Below, one piece after another: positions 34,188-43,853 of a DNA stretch of 64,000 nt. The first letter of the stretch is position 1; each line of letters begins with the position of its first letter. Below the pieces are notes generated by a model that saw nothing but the letters and a program-made list of their open reading frames with translations, was not told the origin of the DNA and ran no database searches. Made by a program: the position numbers and the translations under genes. This stretch comes from Nocardiopsis sp. CNT312 (lineage in GTDB: Bacteria > Actinomycetota > Actinomycetes > Streptosporangiales > Streptosporangiaceae): assembly GCF_000515115.1 (NCBI RefSeq), contig NZ_AZXF01000018.1, positions 85,807 to 149,806 on the forward strand, in the 5' to 3' direction.

Positions 34188-35000
34188 TCAGAACAGGCTG
34201 CGCTCGCCTGCGACGGCGTCGATCCACTCGTGCAGCTGACCCGCGATCTCCTCGATGTCCAGGCTCTCGTGGTCGATGGTCAGGCGCAGGAGGGTGTCGC
34301 CGCCCTCGCTGAACAGGATGCCGGGCTTCTTGTCCAGCTCCAGCACGATGTCGGCACCGTCCTCGTCGGTGAAGAAGGTGAGCTCCAGCGAGTTCAGGCC
34401 CTCGTACTGTCCGGCGGCACCGTACTCGAACTCCTGGTAGAAGGGGAGCTTCTGGCGGGTGCCGGCGATCTTGCCCTTCTCCAGGTCGACGCTCTTGAGC
34501 TCGAAGCCCAGGGCGGCGACCGCCTCCAGGACGGCGGCGTGGACCGGCAGGGGCTCGATGGCCAGCGGGTCGACGTCGGTACGGTCCAGGGCCTTGTCCA
34601 CGTGCAAGCGGGTGTTGACACCCACGCCCTTCTGGAGGATCTCACCGTTCACGGCGGTCAGGGGCGCCTCCAAGGGGATGGTCAGCTCGAAGGCGAGCTC
34701 GAACTCCTGCTCGGGCTCCAGCTCGAACTCCTCGTCACTGACGACCTGGTCGGCGACGACGACGTCGATGGTGTACTCCCCCGACTGCTCCTCACCCTCC
34801 TCGTCGGTGTAGGTGTACTCCTTCTCCACCGTGGCCCGCAGGCCGACGCTGATGCCCTCGACGGTCTGGGCGACGCTGCCGCCGGTGACTTTGAGGGTCC
34901 CGGTGACGGTGCCGCCGGGCTGGACGTTCTCGCTGTCCAGGGTGGTCTCCACAGTGGCCCCGCCGATGCCGACACTGGCGAGCATGCGCTTGAAGATCAC
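34188..35000 (-). CDS. Spo0M-family protein
   Basis: This 270-residue protein matches sporulation-control Spo0M: an arrestin-like beta fold beginning MIFKRMLASVGIGGATVET and continuing through QPGGTVTGTLKVTGG and EFELTIPLEAPLTAVNG. It is strongly acidic. In Bacillus, Spo0M affects the sporulation phosphorelay and cell shape; actinobacterial copies are common and their function is not well defined. It lies next to a calcium-binding protein gene on the same strand but with a 99-base gap and a hairpin. Confidence 0.9.
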   Translation of the reverse strand: MIFKRMLASVGIGGATVETTLDSENVQPGGTVTGTLKVTGGSVAQTVEGISVGLRATVEKEYTYTDEEGEEQSGEYTIDVVVADQVVSDEEFELEPEQEFELAFELTIPLEAPLTAVNGEILQKGVGVNTRLHVDKALDRTDVDPLAIEPLPVHAAVLEAVAALGFELKSVDLEKGKIAGTRQKLPFYQEFEYGAAGQYEGLNSLELTFFTDEDGADIVLELDKKPGILFSEGGDTLLRLTIDHESLDIEEIAGQLHEWIDAVAGERSLF

Positions 35001-35149
35001 AGCGTCTCTTTCCTCAGGCCCCTGCCCCGAGGCGCCGGGAGGGGGCAGTGAACCGGTACGTGAGGGTGGGTTCCGGCGCCGTGTCTCCTAGGACGCAGCT
35101 TTCGCGGGACCGGTTGCCACTCCCGGACATTCCTAGGCTTTTGCCCCGA

Positions 35150-36094
35150 TCAATCCTTCTTGCCGGGAAAAAGTGCGGCGCGCAGTGCGCGCTCCTGTGT
35201 CCGGTGGAACTCGTGCGCGAGCGCCGTGCCACGGAAGGCGGCGTCGAACCCGTGGAAGGCGCCCTGGACGATGGTGACCGCGCAGTCGACCCCCGCCGCG
35301 CGCAGGCGCTCGGCGTAGGCCAGGTCCTCGTCGTGGAACAGGTCCACGTCGCCCACCCCGATCCACGCCGGGGGCAGGCCGGACAGGTCCTGCCGCCGCG
35401 CGGGCGCCGCGTAGGGGGAGACGTCCCCCCCTCCGGGTTCGCGGCCCAGGTAGGCGCTCCAGGCGTACCGGTTGCTGGCGGGCGTCCACACGCGCACGTC
35501 GCGCGCACCGATATCGGTCCGCAGCGCCGTGCGGTCGTCCAGCATCGGGTAGACGAGCAGTTGGAAGACCGGGGTCGGCCCGCCCCGGTCGTGGCAGGCC
35601 AGGGCGAGCGCCGCCGTGAGGCCGCCGCCCGCGCTGGCCCCGCCGATCGCGACGCGCTCCGGGTCGACGCCCAGTTCTTCGGCGTGCTCACACACCCAGG
35701 ACAGGGCCGCGTACACGTCCTCCAGAGCGGCCGGAGCCGGGTGCTGCGGGGCGAGGCGGTAGCCGACGGAGACGACGGTGATCCCCAGTTCGCGGGCGAA
35801 GGCGGCACTGCCCGCCTCGTCCTGGACGGGACTGCCGATCAGAAAACCGCCGCCGTGGATCCACAGCAGTGCGGGAGCCCTGCCGTCCAGGCCCCTGGGC
35901 CGGTAGAGGCGGAGGCGGACCGGCGGGGCGCCCTCGGGGCCGGGGGCGGTGCGCTCCTCGATCCGCACGTCCTCGGGCGCCTTCGGCGGGCGCATCCGCG
36001 CGGAGAGCCGCCGGACCGGCCGCGCGAGCGCCGCGTTGAAGGACACGGACGGCAGGAACCGGGCGCGGGCCAGTTCCGGGTGCAGGTCCGGCAT
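35150..36094 (-). CDS. alpha/beta hydrolase of the hormone-sensitive-lipase group
   Basis: This 314-residue esterase-like protein has the HSL oxyanion motif HGGGF, the nucleophile elbow GGASAGGG with Ser, an Asp in the GDVDLFHDE region and the His in GAFHGFD. These identify family IV (HSL-type) carboxylesterases, acting on short-chain esters. ATG 36094 fits the family length, and no signal peptide is present. It is preceded by the end of a siderophore importer operon on the same strand; siderophore esterase activity is possible but not supported by specific motifs. Confidence 0.88.
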   Translation of the reverse strand: MPDLHPELARARFLPSVSFNAALARPVRRLSARMRPPKAPEDVRIEERTAPGPEGAPPVRLRLYRPRGLDGRAPALLWIHGGGFLIGSPVQDEAGSAAFARELGITVVSVGYRLAPQHPAPAALEDVYAALSWVCEHAEELGVDPERVAIGGASAGGGLTAALALACHDRGGPTPVFQLLVYPMLDDRTALRTDIGARDVRVWTPASNRYAWSAYLGREPGGGDVSPYAAPARRQDLSGLPPAWIGVGDVDLFHDEDLAYAERLRAAGVDCAVTIVQGAFHGFDAAFRGTALAHEFHRTQERALRAALFPGKKD

Positions 36095-36199
36095 GGGTAC
36101 TCCTCGCGGGGCCGGTGGAACACTGTAGGGGGAGATCCTCGCACGACCGGGGCGGTCGACGGCAGGGGTGTTCGACCGATACCCGCTGGCGACGGCCGC

Positions 36200-37012
36200 T
36201 CAGGCCTCGGCGGGGGCGTGGTGGTGCCTGCCGATGGGCAGCATGAGCGGACGGCCCGACGTGGGGTCGGTGATGACCGAGCTGCGCAGCCCGAACACCG
36301 CCTCCACCGTCTGGGGGGTGAGCACCTCCTCGGGGGTGCCCTCGGCGTACAGGCGGCCGTCGGCGAGCGCGATGAGGTGGTCGGCGTAGCGCGCGGCCAG
36401 GTTGAGGTCGTGCAACACCATGACGATCGTCGTGCCCAGGGACCGGTTGAGGTCGGTGAGCAGGTCGAGGACCTCCACCTGGTGGCTGACGTCGAGGAAC
36501 GTGGTGGGCTCGTCGAGCAGCAGCAGGTCGGTGCGCTGGGCCAGGGCCATCGCGATCCACACCCGCTGGCGCTGCCCGCCGGAGAGCTCGTCCACCGGAC
36601 GGTCGGCCAGCTCCACGGTCCGGGTGGCCTCCAGCGCCTGGGCGACCGCCGCGTCGTCGGCCCGGCTCCACCGCGACAGCAGCCTCTTGTGCGGGTGCCG
36701 CCCCCGGCCGACCAGGTCGCCGACGGTGATCCCCTCGGGGGCGATCGGCGACTGCGGCAGCAGGCCCAGGGTGCGCGCCACCTCCTTGGACGGCAGGCGG
36801 TGCACCTCCCTGCCGTCCAGCAGTACGTGCCCGCCCTTGGGCTGGAGCAGGCGCGACATGGAGCGCAGCAGCGTGGACTTGCCGCAGGCGTTGGCGCCGA
36901 CGATCGCGGTGACCCGCCCCGGCGGGAGCGTGAGGTCGAGGGAGGAGACGACGACGCGGTCCTTGTACCCCAGCGTCAGGTCCTGCACGAGGAGCGAATG
37001 GGCCGTGGTCAC
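36200..37012 (-). CDS. siderophore ABC importer ATPase (FecE/FepC type)
   Basis: This 270-residue ATPase is the last gene of the second siderophore importer. It has Walker A GANACGKST, Q-loop LLPQSPIAP, the signature LSGGQRQR, Walker B LLLLDEPTTFLD and switch VLHDLN. Walker A with Ala-Cys (NACGKS) is the variant usual in FecE/FepC siderophore ATPases. GTG 37012 overlaps the stop of the upstream permease gene (GTGA), fixing the start within a longer open frame. Confidence 0.92.
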   Translation of the reverse strand: MTTAHSLLVQDLTLGYKDRVVVSSLDLTLPPGRVTAIVGANACGKSTLLRSMSRLLQPKGGHVLLDGREVHRLPSKEVARTLGLLPQSPIAPEGITVGDLVGRGRHPHKRLLSRWSRADDAAVAQALEATRTVELADRPVDELSGGQRQRVWIAMALAQRTDLLLLDEPTTFLDVSHQVEVLDLLTDLNRSLGTTIVMVLHDLNLAARYADHLIALADGRLYAEGTPEEVLTPQTVEAVFGLRSSVITDPTSGRPLMLPIGRHHHAPAEA

Positions 37013-38043
37013 AGGGAGCCTCCCACACGGTTGGTTCTGACGATCAGGTAGATGAGGTAGGGCGCGCCGAGCACGCCGGTGACGACCCCCACCGGGTAGC
37101 GGGTGCCGAACGCGAACTGGGCGCACAGGTCGGCGACCAGGACGAGGAGCGCCCCCACCAGCGCGGAGGGGACGAGCAGCGAGCCGTGCGGGCCGACCAG
37201 GCGCGCCGCGATCGGGCCGGACAGGAACGCCACGAACGCGATCGGCCCGGCGGCGGAGGTGGCGAAGGCGATGAGGCCCACCGCCGCGACGATCGCGACG
37301 AGGCGGGTACGGTCCACGCGCACGCCGAGCGCGGAGGCGGTGTCGTCGCCGAGCTGGAGCGCGGACAGGTTCGCGCCCTGGGACAGCAGCACGGGGGCGA
37401 GCACCGCCAGCGCGACCAGGACCGGGACGGCCTCCTCCCACGTGGAGCCGTTGAGGCTGCCGGTCAGCCACCGCATCGCCTCCTGGAGGTCCCACTGGGC
37501 GGCCTGGTCGAGGACGTAGGCGGTGACGCTGTCGAGCATGGCGGCGAGGCCGATGCCGATGAGGATGAGCCGGGTGCCCGCGACGCCGTCCTTGAAGGAG
37601 AGCCCGTACATGAGCAGGGCGACCCCGAGCCCGGCGGCGATCGCGAAGGCGGACACGCCGGTCCGGTCGAGGGAGAGCACGACGATCGCGAAGACGGCGG
37701 CGGCACCCGCCCCGGCGCTGATGCCGATGACGTCCGGACTGGCGAGGGGGTTGCGCAGCATGGTCTGGAACGTGACGCCGCCCAGGCCGAAGCACAGCCC
37801 CACAGCGAGCGCGAGCACGGCGCGCGGCAGCCGGAGCCGGCCGACGGTGAAGGAGGCGCCGGGCACCTCGTGGCCGAGGACGACGGCCACGACGTCGCCC
37901 GGCGGGTAGAAGGTCCGCCCCACCATGAGGCTCGCGGCGAAGACGGCGGCGATCGCCACGGCCAGGACGGCGATCACGGCGTACCGCCTGCGGGCGCGGC
38001 GGACGCGCCCCCGGGCGACGGTCAGGGCGGTGCTGGTGCTCAC
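37009..38043 (-). CDS. FecCD-family siderophore permease (second subunit)
   Basis: This 344-residue subunit has about ten helices with RLPRAVLALAVGLCFGLGG, the RNPLASPDVIGISAG motif and the coupling loop AAGPIAFVAFLSGPIA. The basic N terminus (RGRVRRARRRY) precedes helix 1. GTG 38043 overlaps the preceding permease stop by 4 bases. The large open frame that runs further upstream reads out of phase through that permease gene and is spurious. Confidence 0.92.
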   Translation of the reverse strand: MSTSTALTVARGRVRRARRRYAVIAVLAVAIAAVFAASLMVGRTFYPPGDVVAVVLGHEVPGASFTVGRLRLPRAVLALAVGLCFGLGGVTFQTMLRNPLASPDVIGISAGAGAAAVFAIVVLSLDRTGVSAFAIAAGLGVALLMYGLSFKDGVAGTRLILIGIGLAAMLDSVTAYVLDQAAQWDLQEAMRWLTGSLNGSTWEEAVPVLVALAVLAPVLLSQGANLSALQLGDDTASALGVRVDRTRLVAIVAAVGLIAFATSAAGPIAFVAFLSGPIAARLVGPHGSLLVPSALVGALLVLVADLCAQFAFGTRYPVGVVTGVLGAPYLIYLIVRTNRVGGSL

Positions 38044-39083
38044 AGTTCGCGAACCTTCTGGCGGCGGACGATGTGGATGAAGAACGGAGCGCCGATCAGC
38101 GCGGTGACGATGCCCACCTGGAGTTCGGCGGGGCGGGCGATGAGGCGCCCGACCACGTCGGCGGCGGTGAGCAGGGCGGCGCCGCCGAGCGCGGAGAAGG
38201 GGATGAGCCACCGGTGGCCGACCCCGACCAGCAGGCGGCACAGGTGCGGGACGACCAGCCCGACGAACCCGATCGGGCCGGTGACGGCGGTGACCGCGCC
38301 GCACAGGGCGACGGCCCCGAGGGCGGCGGTGCCCCGCGCCAGGGCCACGCGCTCGCCCAGCCCGGCGGCGAGGTCGTCGCCCAGGGCGAGGAGGTCGAGT
38401 CCGCGGGCGGAGAGCAGGCAGAGGGCGAACCCGGCGACGAGGAACGGGGCCACCTGGGCGAGGCTGTCGAACGTGCCGCCGCCGACGCCGCCGATCTGCC
38501 AGGAGCGGACACTCTCGGCGATGTCGCCCCGTGGCAGGACCACGGCGGTGATGAACGAGGCCAGTGCTGCGGCGGTCGCCGATCCGGCCAGGGCCAGTTT
38601 GAGCGGGGTGGTACCGCCCCGCCCCAGGGAGCCGATCGCGTAGACGAACACGGCGGTGGCGGCGGCCCCGGCGATCGCGGTCCAGATGTGGCCGGCGGCG
38701 GTCGTCAGGCCGAAGTAGGCGATACCGGTCACGACGGCGAGCGAGGCACCCATGTTCACGCCGAGGATGCCCGGGTCGGCGAGCGGGTTGCGGGTGACGC
38801 CCTGCATGACCGCGCCGGACACGCCGAGGGCCGCCCCGGCGAGGACGGCGAGCAGGGTGCGGGGGATGCGTTTGGCGACGGCGGCCTGGTCGAAGCCCTC
38901 GGCCGATCCGCCCAGGGCGGCGGTGACGGCCGACCAGGGGACGTCGCGGGAGCCGAACACGAGGGAGGCGAACATGAGCGCGGCCAGCACGCCGAGGACG
39001 GCGAGCAGCCAGAGGGGACGGCCGCGTCCCGGGCGCCGCGCGGGGGCGGTGCCCGGGGCGGGCGGTGCTGCGGTGGCGGTCAC
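38040..39083 (-). CDS. FecCD-family siderophore permease (first subunit)
   Basis: This 347-residue permease begins with a Pro/Ala-rich tail of about 25 residues, then about ten helices. RIPRTLLAVLAGAALGVSGAV and RNPLADPGILGVNMGAS are the classic FecCD/FhuB motifs, and TGPIGFVGLVVPHLCR is the ATPase-coupling segment. GTG 39083 overlaps the stop of the binding-protein gene by 4 bases. This pair of permeases is closer to classical hydroxamate or enterobactin importers than the pair at 3.5-5.5 kb. Confidence 0.92.
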   Translation of the reverse strand: MTATAAPPAPGTAPARRPGRGRPLWLLAVLGVLAALMFASLVFGSRDVPWSAVTAALGGSAEGFDQAAVAKRIPRTLLAVLAGAALGVSGAVMQGVTRNPLADPGILGVNMGASLAVVTGIAYFGLTTAAGHIWTAIAGAAATAVFVYAIGSLGRGGTTPLKLALAGSATAAALASFITAVVLPRGDIAESVRSWQIGGVGGGTFDSLAQVAPFLVAGFALCLLSARGLDLLALGDDLAAGLGERVALARGTAALGAVALCGAVTAVTGPIGFVGLVVPHLCRLLVGVGHRWLIPFSALGGAALLTAADVVGRLIARPAELQVGIVTALIGAPFFIHIVRRQKVREL

Positions 39084-40114
39084 CGGTCGCTGTCGGCAGC
39101 CGCGGCCAGCAGTTCCAGGTAGTCCTGGAGAACCCAGGAGATGGCCAGCGGGGTGGGGTTGGCGGCGGTGCCCAGGGGCTGGTCACCGGGGAGGTTGACC
39201 ACGGCACCGCTTTCCACGGCGGGCATCTGCGACAGCAGCGGGTCGGCCTCCAGGGCCTCCACGAGCTCGTCGCCGCCGTAGGTGACGATGATCTCGACGT
39301 CGTCGAAGGCGTCGGCCTGCTCGGCGCTGTAGGTCTGGGAGAACTGGTCGGTCTCGGCGGCGGCGGTGGCGACGCTCTCCGGGGTCGCCAGCCCCAGGTC
39401 CTCGAAGAACAGGGCGCGGGTGTCGTGCGGGGTGTAGAAGCTGACCTCGCTGAGGTCGGTGGTGTCCACGTGGGTGAGGAACATCGTGGACTTGCCTTCG
39501 AGCCGCGGGTACTCGGCGGCGGAGGCGGCGATCTCGGCCTCCAGGTCGTTGATCAGCTGCTCGCCCTCCTCGGCCATACCGATGCCCTGGCTGTTGAACG
39601 CGATCATGTCCTGCCAGGGGGTGCCCCAGGCGGTCTCGGGGTAGGCGACGACGGGCGCGATCTCGGTGAGGGTGTCGTAGTCCTCCTGGGTGAGCCCGGA
39701 GTAGGCGGCGAGGATCACGTCCGGCCGGGTGTCGGCGACCGCCTCGAAGTCGATGCCGTCGGTCTCGTCGAACAGGACGGGGGTCTCGGCGCCGAGTTCC
39801 TCCAGCTTCTCCTCGACCCAGGGCAGGACGCCGTCGCCGTCGTCGTCGCCGAAGTTGGCGGCGGCCATGCCCACGGGGACGACGCCCAGGGCGAGGGGGA
39901 CCTCGTGGTTGGCCCAGTTGACGGTGGCGACGCGCTCGGGCTCGGCGTCGATGGTGGTGGTCCCGAGGGCGTGCTCGATGGTGACGGGGGTCCAGTCGCC
40001 GCCGGAGGCGTCCGCGGCCTCCTCGGCGGCGGGCTCCTCTGCGGAGCAGGCGGCGAGGCCGAGGGTGAGGACCGCGGCCGAGGACAGCGCGATCAGGCGT
40101 GAAACGCGGGGCAT
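39080..40114 (-). CDS. siderophore-binding lipoprotein of second importer
   Basis: This 344-residue lipoprotein has a signal ending in LGLAAC with an acidic linker (SAEEPAAEEAAD). The binding fold contains EHALGTTTIDAEPERVATV and DVILAAYSGLTQEDY, typical of iron-siderophore solute-binding proteins in actinobacteria. I start at ATG 40114, which has GGAAGG upstream. The frame upstream encodes no domain. It is the first gene of an SBP-permease-permease-ATPase operon with an iron box about 170 bases upstream. Confidence 0.9.
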   Translation of the reverse strand: MPRVSRLIALSSAAVLTLGLAACSAEEPAAEEAADASGGDWTPVTIEHALGTTTIDAEPERVATVNWANHEVPLALGVVPVGMAAANFGDDDGDGVLPWVEEKLEELGAETPVLFDETDGIDFEAVADTRPDVILAAYSGLTQEDYDTLTEIAPVVAYPETAWGTPWQDMIAFNSQGIGMAEEGEQLINDLEAEIAASAAEYPRLEGKSTMFLTHVDTTDLSEVSFYTPHDTRALFFEDLGLATPESVATAAAETDQFSQTYSAEQADAFDDVEIIVTYGGDELVEALEADPLLSQMPAVESGAVVNLPGDQPLGTAANPTPLAISWVLQDYLELLAAAADSDR

Positions 40115-40283
40115 GGGGGTTTCCTTCCGGTGTGCGGCCGCGCGGTCCGTTAGCGGTTCCGCGGCCGGTGCTCTCGCGCCGCCGCGCCCCGGTCGCACGG
40201 CTCTGTGCAAGGGGTTCGGGCAGGCGGGGAGAGGGGCGCCGTGGTGCGCGGGTACGTACTCGGACCCGCACCGGCCACGACGG

Positions 40284-40302
40284 TTAGGTTTGCCTAACCA
40301 AA
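40284..40302 (-). promoter_or_regulatory. IdeR/DtxR-type iron box
   Basis: TTAGGTTTGCCTAACCAAA matches the DtxR/IdeR consensus at 16 of 19 positions and contains the perfect inverted arms GGTTAGG/CCTAACC. It lies upstream of the second siderophore operon and downstream of the AraC-type gene, so iron-repressed transcription of the importer is expected. Confidence 0.85.
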
Positions 40303-40366
40303 TTTAAAGCCTGCCTGAAAAGTACGCAATCGCTGAGATCTGACATGGTTTGTAGCGAAACGGACA

Positions 40367-41218
40367 TCACTGGTCCCGGAACCGGGCCGGACTCATCCCC
40401 GTGACCCGTCGGAACGCCGCGCCGAACGCGCTCGCCGAGTGGTACCCGACGCACTCGGCGACCGCCTCGATGCCCTCCCCCCTCGCCAGCATCCCGATCG
40501 CCTGCTGCACCCGTGCGGCGGCCAGCCACCGGCTGAACCCGAGCCCGGTCTCGGCGTGGAAGGCCCGTGTGAGCGTGCGGGTACTCACACCGAGCCGCTC
40601 CGCCCACACGGCCAGGGGCGTGCCGTCGGCCGGATCGGCGCGGACCGCCTCGACGATCGGGGCGAGCAGCGGCGACTCCGGGATGCGCAGGAGCAGTTCG
40701 TTCTCGGCGGGGGCGAGCAGATCGAGCACCATCGCCTCCGTCCGCGCGCGCTCGGACGGAGTGAGGTCCTCGGCACCGAGCCGGTCGAGCAGCAGGCGCA
40801 GGAGGCGGGTGATCCCCACCGCGACGGGCCGCTCGGAGATCGAGGGCACCGCGTGGATGCCGAAATGGACGGCGCGGTGCCAGGTCCCGGCCGGGGTCCA
40901 CCCGGAGTGGGGCGCACCCGCCGGGATCCACAGGCCCAGCACGGGCGTGATCGTCCAGACCCGCACCCCCACGGTGACCGAGGACGAACCCCGCTGGTTC
41001 CACAGGAGTTCGTGCGTGGGGTGGGAGTGCTCCTCCCAGAAGGTGTCCCTGGGGATGACCTCCGCCGAGGGCATGGCGACGAAGGGCACCTCGATCTCAC
41101 CGGCGGCGTAGCTGGGCAGGCGTCGGTTCTCGGCCGCGCCGCCGTGCGCCCCGGCGGCGCGCGAGGCGGCCCCGGTCGGCCGGATGTCTGGGTCACTCAC
41201 CCGGACAAGGGTAATCAT
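40367..41218 (-). CDS. AraC-family regulator with cupin sensor
   Basis: This protein of about 283 residues has an N-terminal cupin-like sensor (HSHPTHELLWNQRG, then WIPAGAPHSG) and a C-terminal AraC double helix-turn-helix (LAVWAERLGVSTRTLTRAF, then ECVGYHSASAFGAAFRR and MSPARFR). It lies upstream of, and on the same strand as, the siderophore importer, so it may activate uptake or siderophore genes, as AraC regulators often do when they sense siderophores. The start is uncertain: ATG 41218 is chosen, GTG 41200 is also possible, and the frame is open to 41407. Confidence 0.8.
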   Translation of the reverse strand: MITLVRVSDPDIRPTGAASRAAGAHGGAAENRRLPSYAAGEIEVPFVAMPSAEVIPRDTFWEEHSHPTHELLWNQRGSSSVTVGVRVWTITPVLGLWIPAGAPHSGWTPAGTWHRAVHFGIHAVPSISERPVAVGITRLLRLLLDRLGAEDLTPSERARTEAMVLDLLAPAENELLLRIPESPLLAPIVEAVRADPADGTPLAVWAERLGVSTRTLTRAFHAETGLGFSRWLAAARVQQAIGMLARGEGIEAVAECVGYHSASAFGAAFRRVTGMSPARFRDQ

Positions 41219-41361
41219 CCCTGGTCGGAGCCGCGCTACCGCCCCTCCCGTCAGCACGGGAACAGAAGCGGCCCCAGGGACCAGCGTGTCCCGGGCGACG
41301 GCGGCCACCGCGCCGACTAGGTTCGACGTGACGCGGTCCCCTTCTCCTGCCGAGGAGTCCC

Positions 41362-42513
41362 ATGCCCGGTGCGGTCGGACCCCAGCCGGCCCCCACGAGC
41401 CGAGCACGCCGCGGTGCCCGGACGCTGGGCTCGGCGGTGCTGGCCGCGTGCCTCACCGCCGCGGCCACGGGCTGTGAGGTCGACGGGGAGGCCCTCCTCA
41501 AGGGCCGGGAGCCCTCACCGGAGACCGAGGTGGACGGCAACGCCAACACCGCCGAGGTCGTGGCCGCCGCCGACGCCTTCCTCGACACCCTGGCCGAGGA
41601 GCAGCGGAGCGAGGTCCTGCACGAGTTCCGGGACGGGGCCAAGCGGACCGGCTGGTCCTACGTGCCCTTCGACTACCTGAGGCGCAACGGCCTCGCCCTG
41701 GCCGACATGGACGGAGAGCAGAAGGAAGCGGCCCTGACGGTCATGCGGGCGGCCCTCAGCGAACAGGGGTTCCGCCAGCTCCAGGGCATCCGCGCGGCCG
41801 ACGGCCGCCTCGCGTCGATCGAGGAGGCGCGTGAGCGCGACGGCGCCTCCCCCGAGGCGGAGGGCCCGGAGTACGGCGCCGACCTGTACGCGATCGCCTT
41901 CTTCGGCGATCCGGACGAGACCAGCGAGTTCATGATCCAGTTCGGCGGCCACCACTTGGCCTACAACCTCACCTACGGCGGCGGAGACGTGAGCATGTCC
42001 CCCACCCTGACGGCGGTCGAGCCGGTGGAGTTCGAGTGGGAGGGCCGGTCCTACGCCCCGCTGGCCGACTCCCAGGAGGCCACTCTGGACGCCGTCGCCG
42101 CACTCACCGCCGAGCAGCGGACCGCCGCCGAGATCGGGAGCGAGAACGAGGACGGGTTCGACCACCTCGCCCTGGGTCCGGGCGACAGCGGCCCCTACCC
42201 CGCACCCAAGGGCATCGTGGTCGCCGAACTCACCGAGGAGCAGCAGGACCTGGTCACCGCGATGATGCGCACCTGGGTGGACGACATGGACACCGAGTCC
42301 GCCGAACGGCTCGTCGCCAAGTACGTGTCCGAGTACGACCGCACCTACCTGGGGTGGAACGGTGCCACGGACGCCGACGACGTGAAGACCTACGTCCGCC
42401 TCCAGGGGCCCTCCGTGTGGATCGAGTACGCCAACCGGCCCGACCGGGTCCTGGACGGCGTGCACCCGCACACCGTCTTTCGCGACAGGACCTCCGACTA
42501 CGGGTGGACCTGA
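41362..42513 (+). CDS. DUF3500-family lipoprotein
   Basis: This 383-residue protein has a basic N terminus, hydrophobic helix and lipobox AATGC (Cys near residue 38). The mature part has the DUF3500 signature FMIQFGGHHLAYNLTYGGG and later DDVKTYVRLQGPSVWIEY. DUF3500 proteins are common secreted or membrane-anchored proteins of unknown function. AGGAG lies just before the ATG. It is divergent from the AraC-type gene and convergent with the following MFS gene. Confidence 0.82.
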   Translation: MPGAVGPQPAPTSRARRGARTLGSAVLAACLTAAATGCEVDGEALLKGREPSPETEVDGNANTAEVVAAADAFLDTLAEEQRSEVLHEFRDGAKRTGWSYVPFDYLRRNGLALADMDGEQKEAALTVMRAALSEQGFRQLQGIRAADGRLASIEEARERDGASPEAEGPEYGADLYAIAFFGDPDETSEFMIQFGGHHLAYNLTYGGGDVSMSPTLTAVEPVEFEWEGRSYAPLADSQEATLDAVAALTAEQRTAAEIGSENEDGFDHLALGPGDSGPYPAPKGIVVAELTEEQQDLVTAMMRTWVDDMDTESAERLVAKYVSEYDRTYLGWNGATDADDVKTYVRLQGPSVWIEYANRPDRVLDGVHPHTVFRDRTSDYGWT

Positions 42514-42539
42514 GCCCGGACGGACCGGGCACGACACGG

Positions 42540-43712
42540 CTAACGGGCGGCGAAGGAGGCCGCGAAGAGGACCGCTGCCGAGACCAGCAGCGCCCCCGGC
42601 GCCCCGACCGAACCCGCCACGCCCGCCGCCGCGGCGGGGATGGCCACCTGGCCGAGCCGGTTGCCCCACATGCGCAGGGCCAGCGCCGCCCCCCGCGCGC
42701 CCTCCGGGGCGGCCGTGGCCACCTCCGCCATGGTGAGCGGCTGGCCTAGGCCGAACAGGAACCCGCCCGCCGCCAGCACCGAGGCGAGCGCCACCGGGCC
42801 GAGGCCCGGCACCGCCACCAGGGCCAGCGACAGCCCGGCGACCGCCGTGCTGGCCACGATCAGGCTCCGGCGCGACCAGCGGTTGAGCAGCCACGGCAGG
42901 CACAGGCGCGAGACCAGCGAGGTTCCGGCGCGCAGGCTCAGCAGGACCCCGACGAGCACGGGCGAGATGCCCCGGCTCTCGGCGATCAGCGGCAGGTAGG
43001 CGGTGAGGATGTCCACGGCCGACAGCAGAGCCAGGCTGGACAGGAGCGCGGCGGGCATACGGCGGCGGCTCAGGATCTCGCGCGTGGTCGCGGCGGGGCC
43101 GTCCCCGCGTGTCTGGGCGGGGGCGCGCACGGCCACCAGGGGCAGGACCGCCAGCGAGGCCAGCGCGGCCAGGACCCCGGCGACGGTCAGGGCGGTGGAG
43201 GTCGCCTGGAGCAGGGCGGGGCCGGAGGCGTCGGCGAGCAGCCCCCCGGAGATCAGCGGACCGGCGAGCTGGCCGAGGGAGGCCGCGGCGGTGAACCAGC
43301 CGAAGTCGCGGTCCAGGTGCTCGGCGGGCGACAGGCGGGCGATGATGCCCTGCCCGGCGACCATGCACAGCAGGTGTCCCACGCCCACCACGGTGCTGGC
43401 CAGGGCGATCGAGACCAGGCCGCCGGTGCCCGCCAGCAGGAGGCTTCCGGCGGCGAGGAGGGCGGCACCCAGCCCGATGATCCAGCCGAGCCGGCTGGCG
43501 CGGTCGGTGGTGCGGCCCACGGTGACCGCGATGAGCAGCGGCACCAGGGCGTAGACGGCGGTGACCAGGCCAACGGCGACGGCGTCGCCCCCGAGGGAGA
43601 TCGTGCGGTAGGAGATGAGCGGGCGGATGAGGTTGAGGGCGGTGTTGGCGAACACCACGCTCACCAGGAGCGGCAGCAGCCACCGCTGTCCGGGTGGACC
43701 CGTGCGCACCAT
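42540..43712 (-). CDS. MFS transporter (12 helices)
   Basis: This 390-residue permease has 12 predicted helices and a degenerate motif A (VGRTTDRASRLGW) between helices 2 and 3. The second half has RAGTSLVSRLCLPWLLNRW. It lacks obvious substrate motifs. The first residues (RTGPPGQRWLLPLLVSVVF) fit a cytoplasmic N terminus. It ends 26 bases from the convergent DUF3500 gene. Export of drugs or siderophores is possible given the iron-related neighbourhood, but not shown. Confidence 0.85.
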   Translation of the reverse strand: MVRTGPPGQRWLLPLLVSVVFANTALNLIRPLISYRTISLGGDAVAVGLVTAVYALVPLLIAVTVGRTTDRASRLGWIIGLGAALLAAGSLLLAGTGGLVSIALASTVVGVGHLLCMVAGQGIIARLSPAEHLDRDFGWFTAAASLGQLAGPLISGGLLADASGPALLQATSTALTVAGVLAALASLAVLPLVAVRAPAQTRGDGPAATTREILSRRRMPAALLSSLALLSAVDILTAYLPLIAESRGISPVLVGVLLSLRAGTSLVSRLCLPWLLNRWSRRSLIVASTAVAGLSLALVAVPGLGPVALASVLAAGGFLFGLGQPLTMAEVATAAPEGARGAALALRMWGNRLGQVAIPAAAAGVAGSVGAPGALLVSAAVLFAASFAAR

Positions 43713-43853
43713 GGTTCCCCCTCCCCCACCTAGGACACCCGCGACGACAGGGGATCATCCCACGCGGGAGCATCGGGCCCGCGCAGGCCCTGCCGGGCGC
43801 GCGGAACGGCGGCGGCGGCGGTGGGGGCCGGGCCGCGGCCCCGCCTCACCGTC

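Noticed and set aside
37009..39207. 732-residue open frame across two permease genes
   Set aside because: Only the last 344 residues (GTG 38043) match a FecCD permease; the rest is the wrong frame of the first permease.
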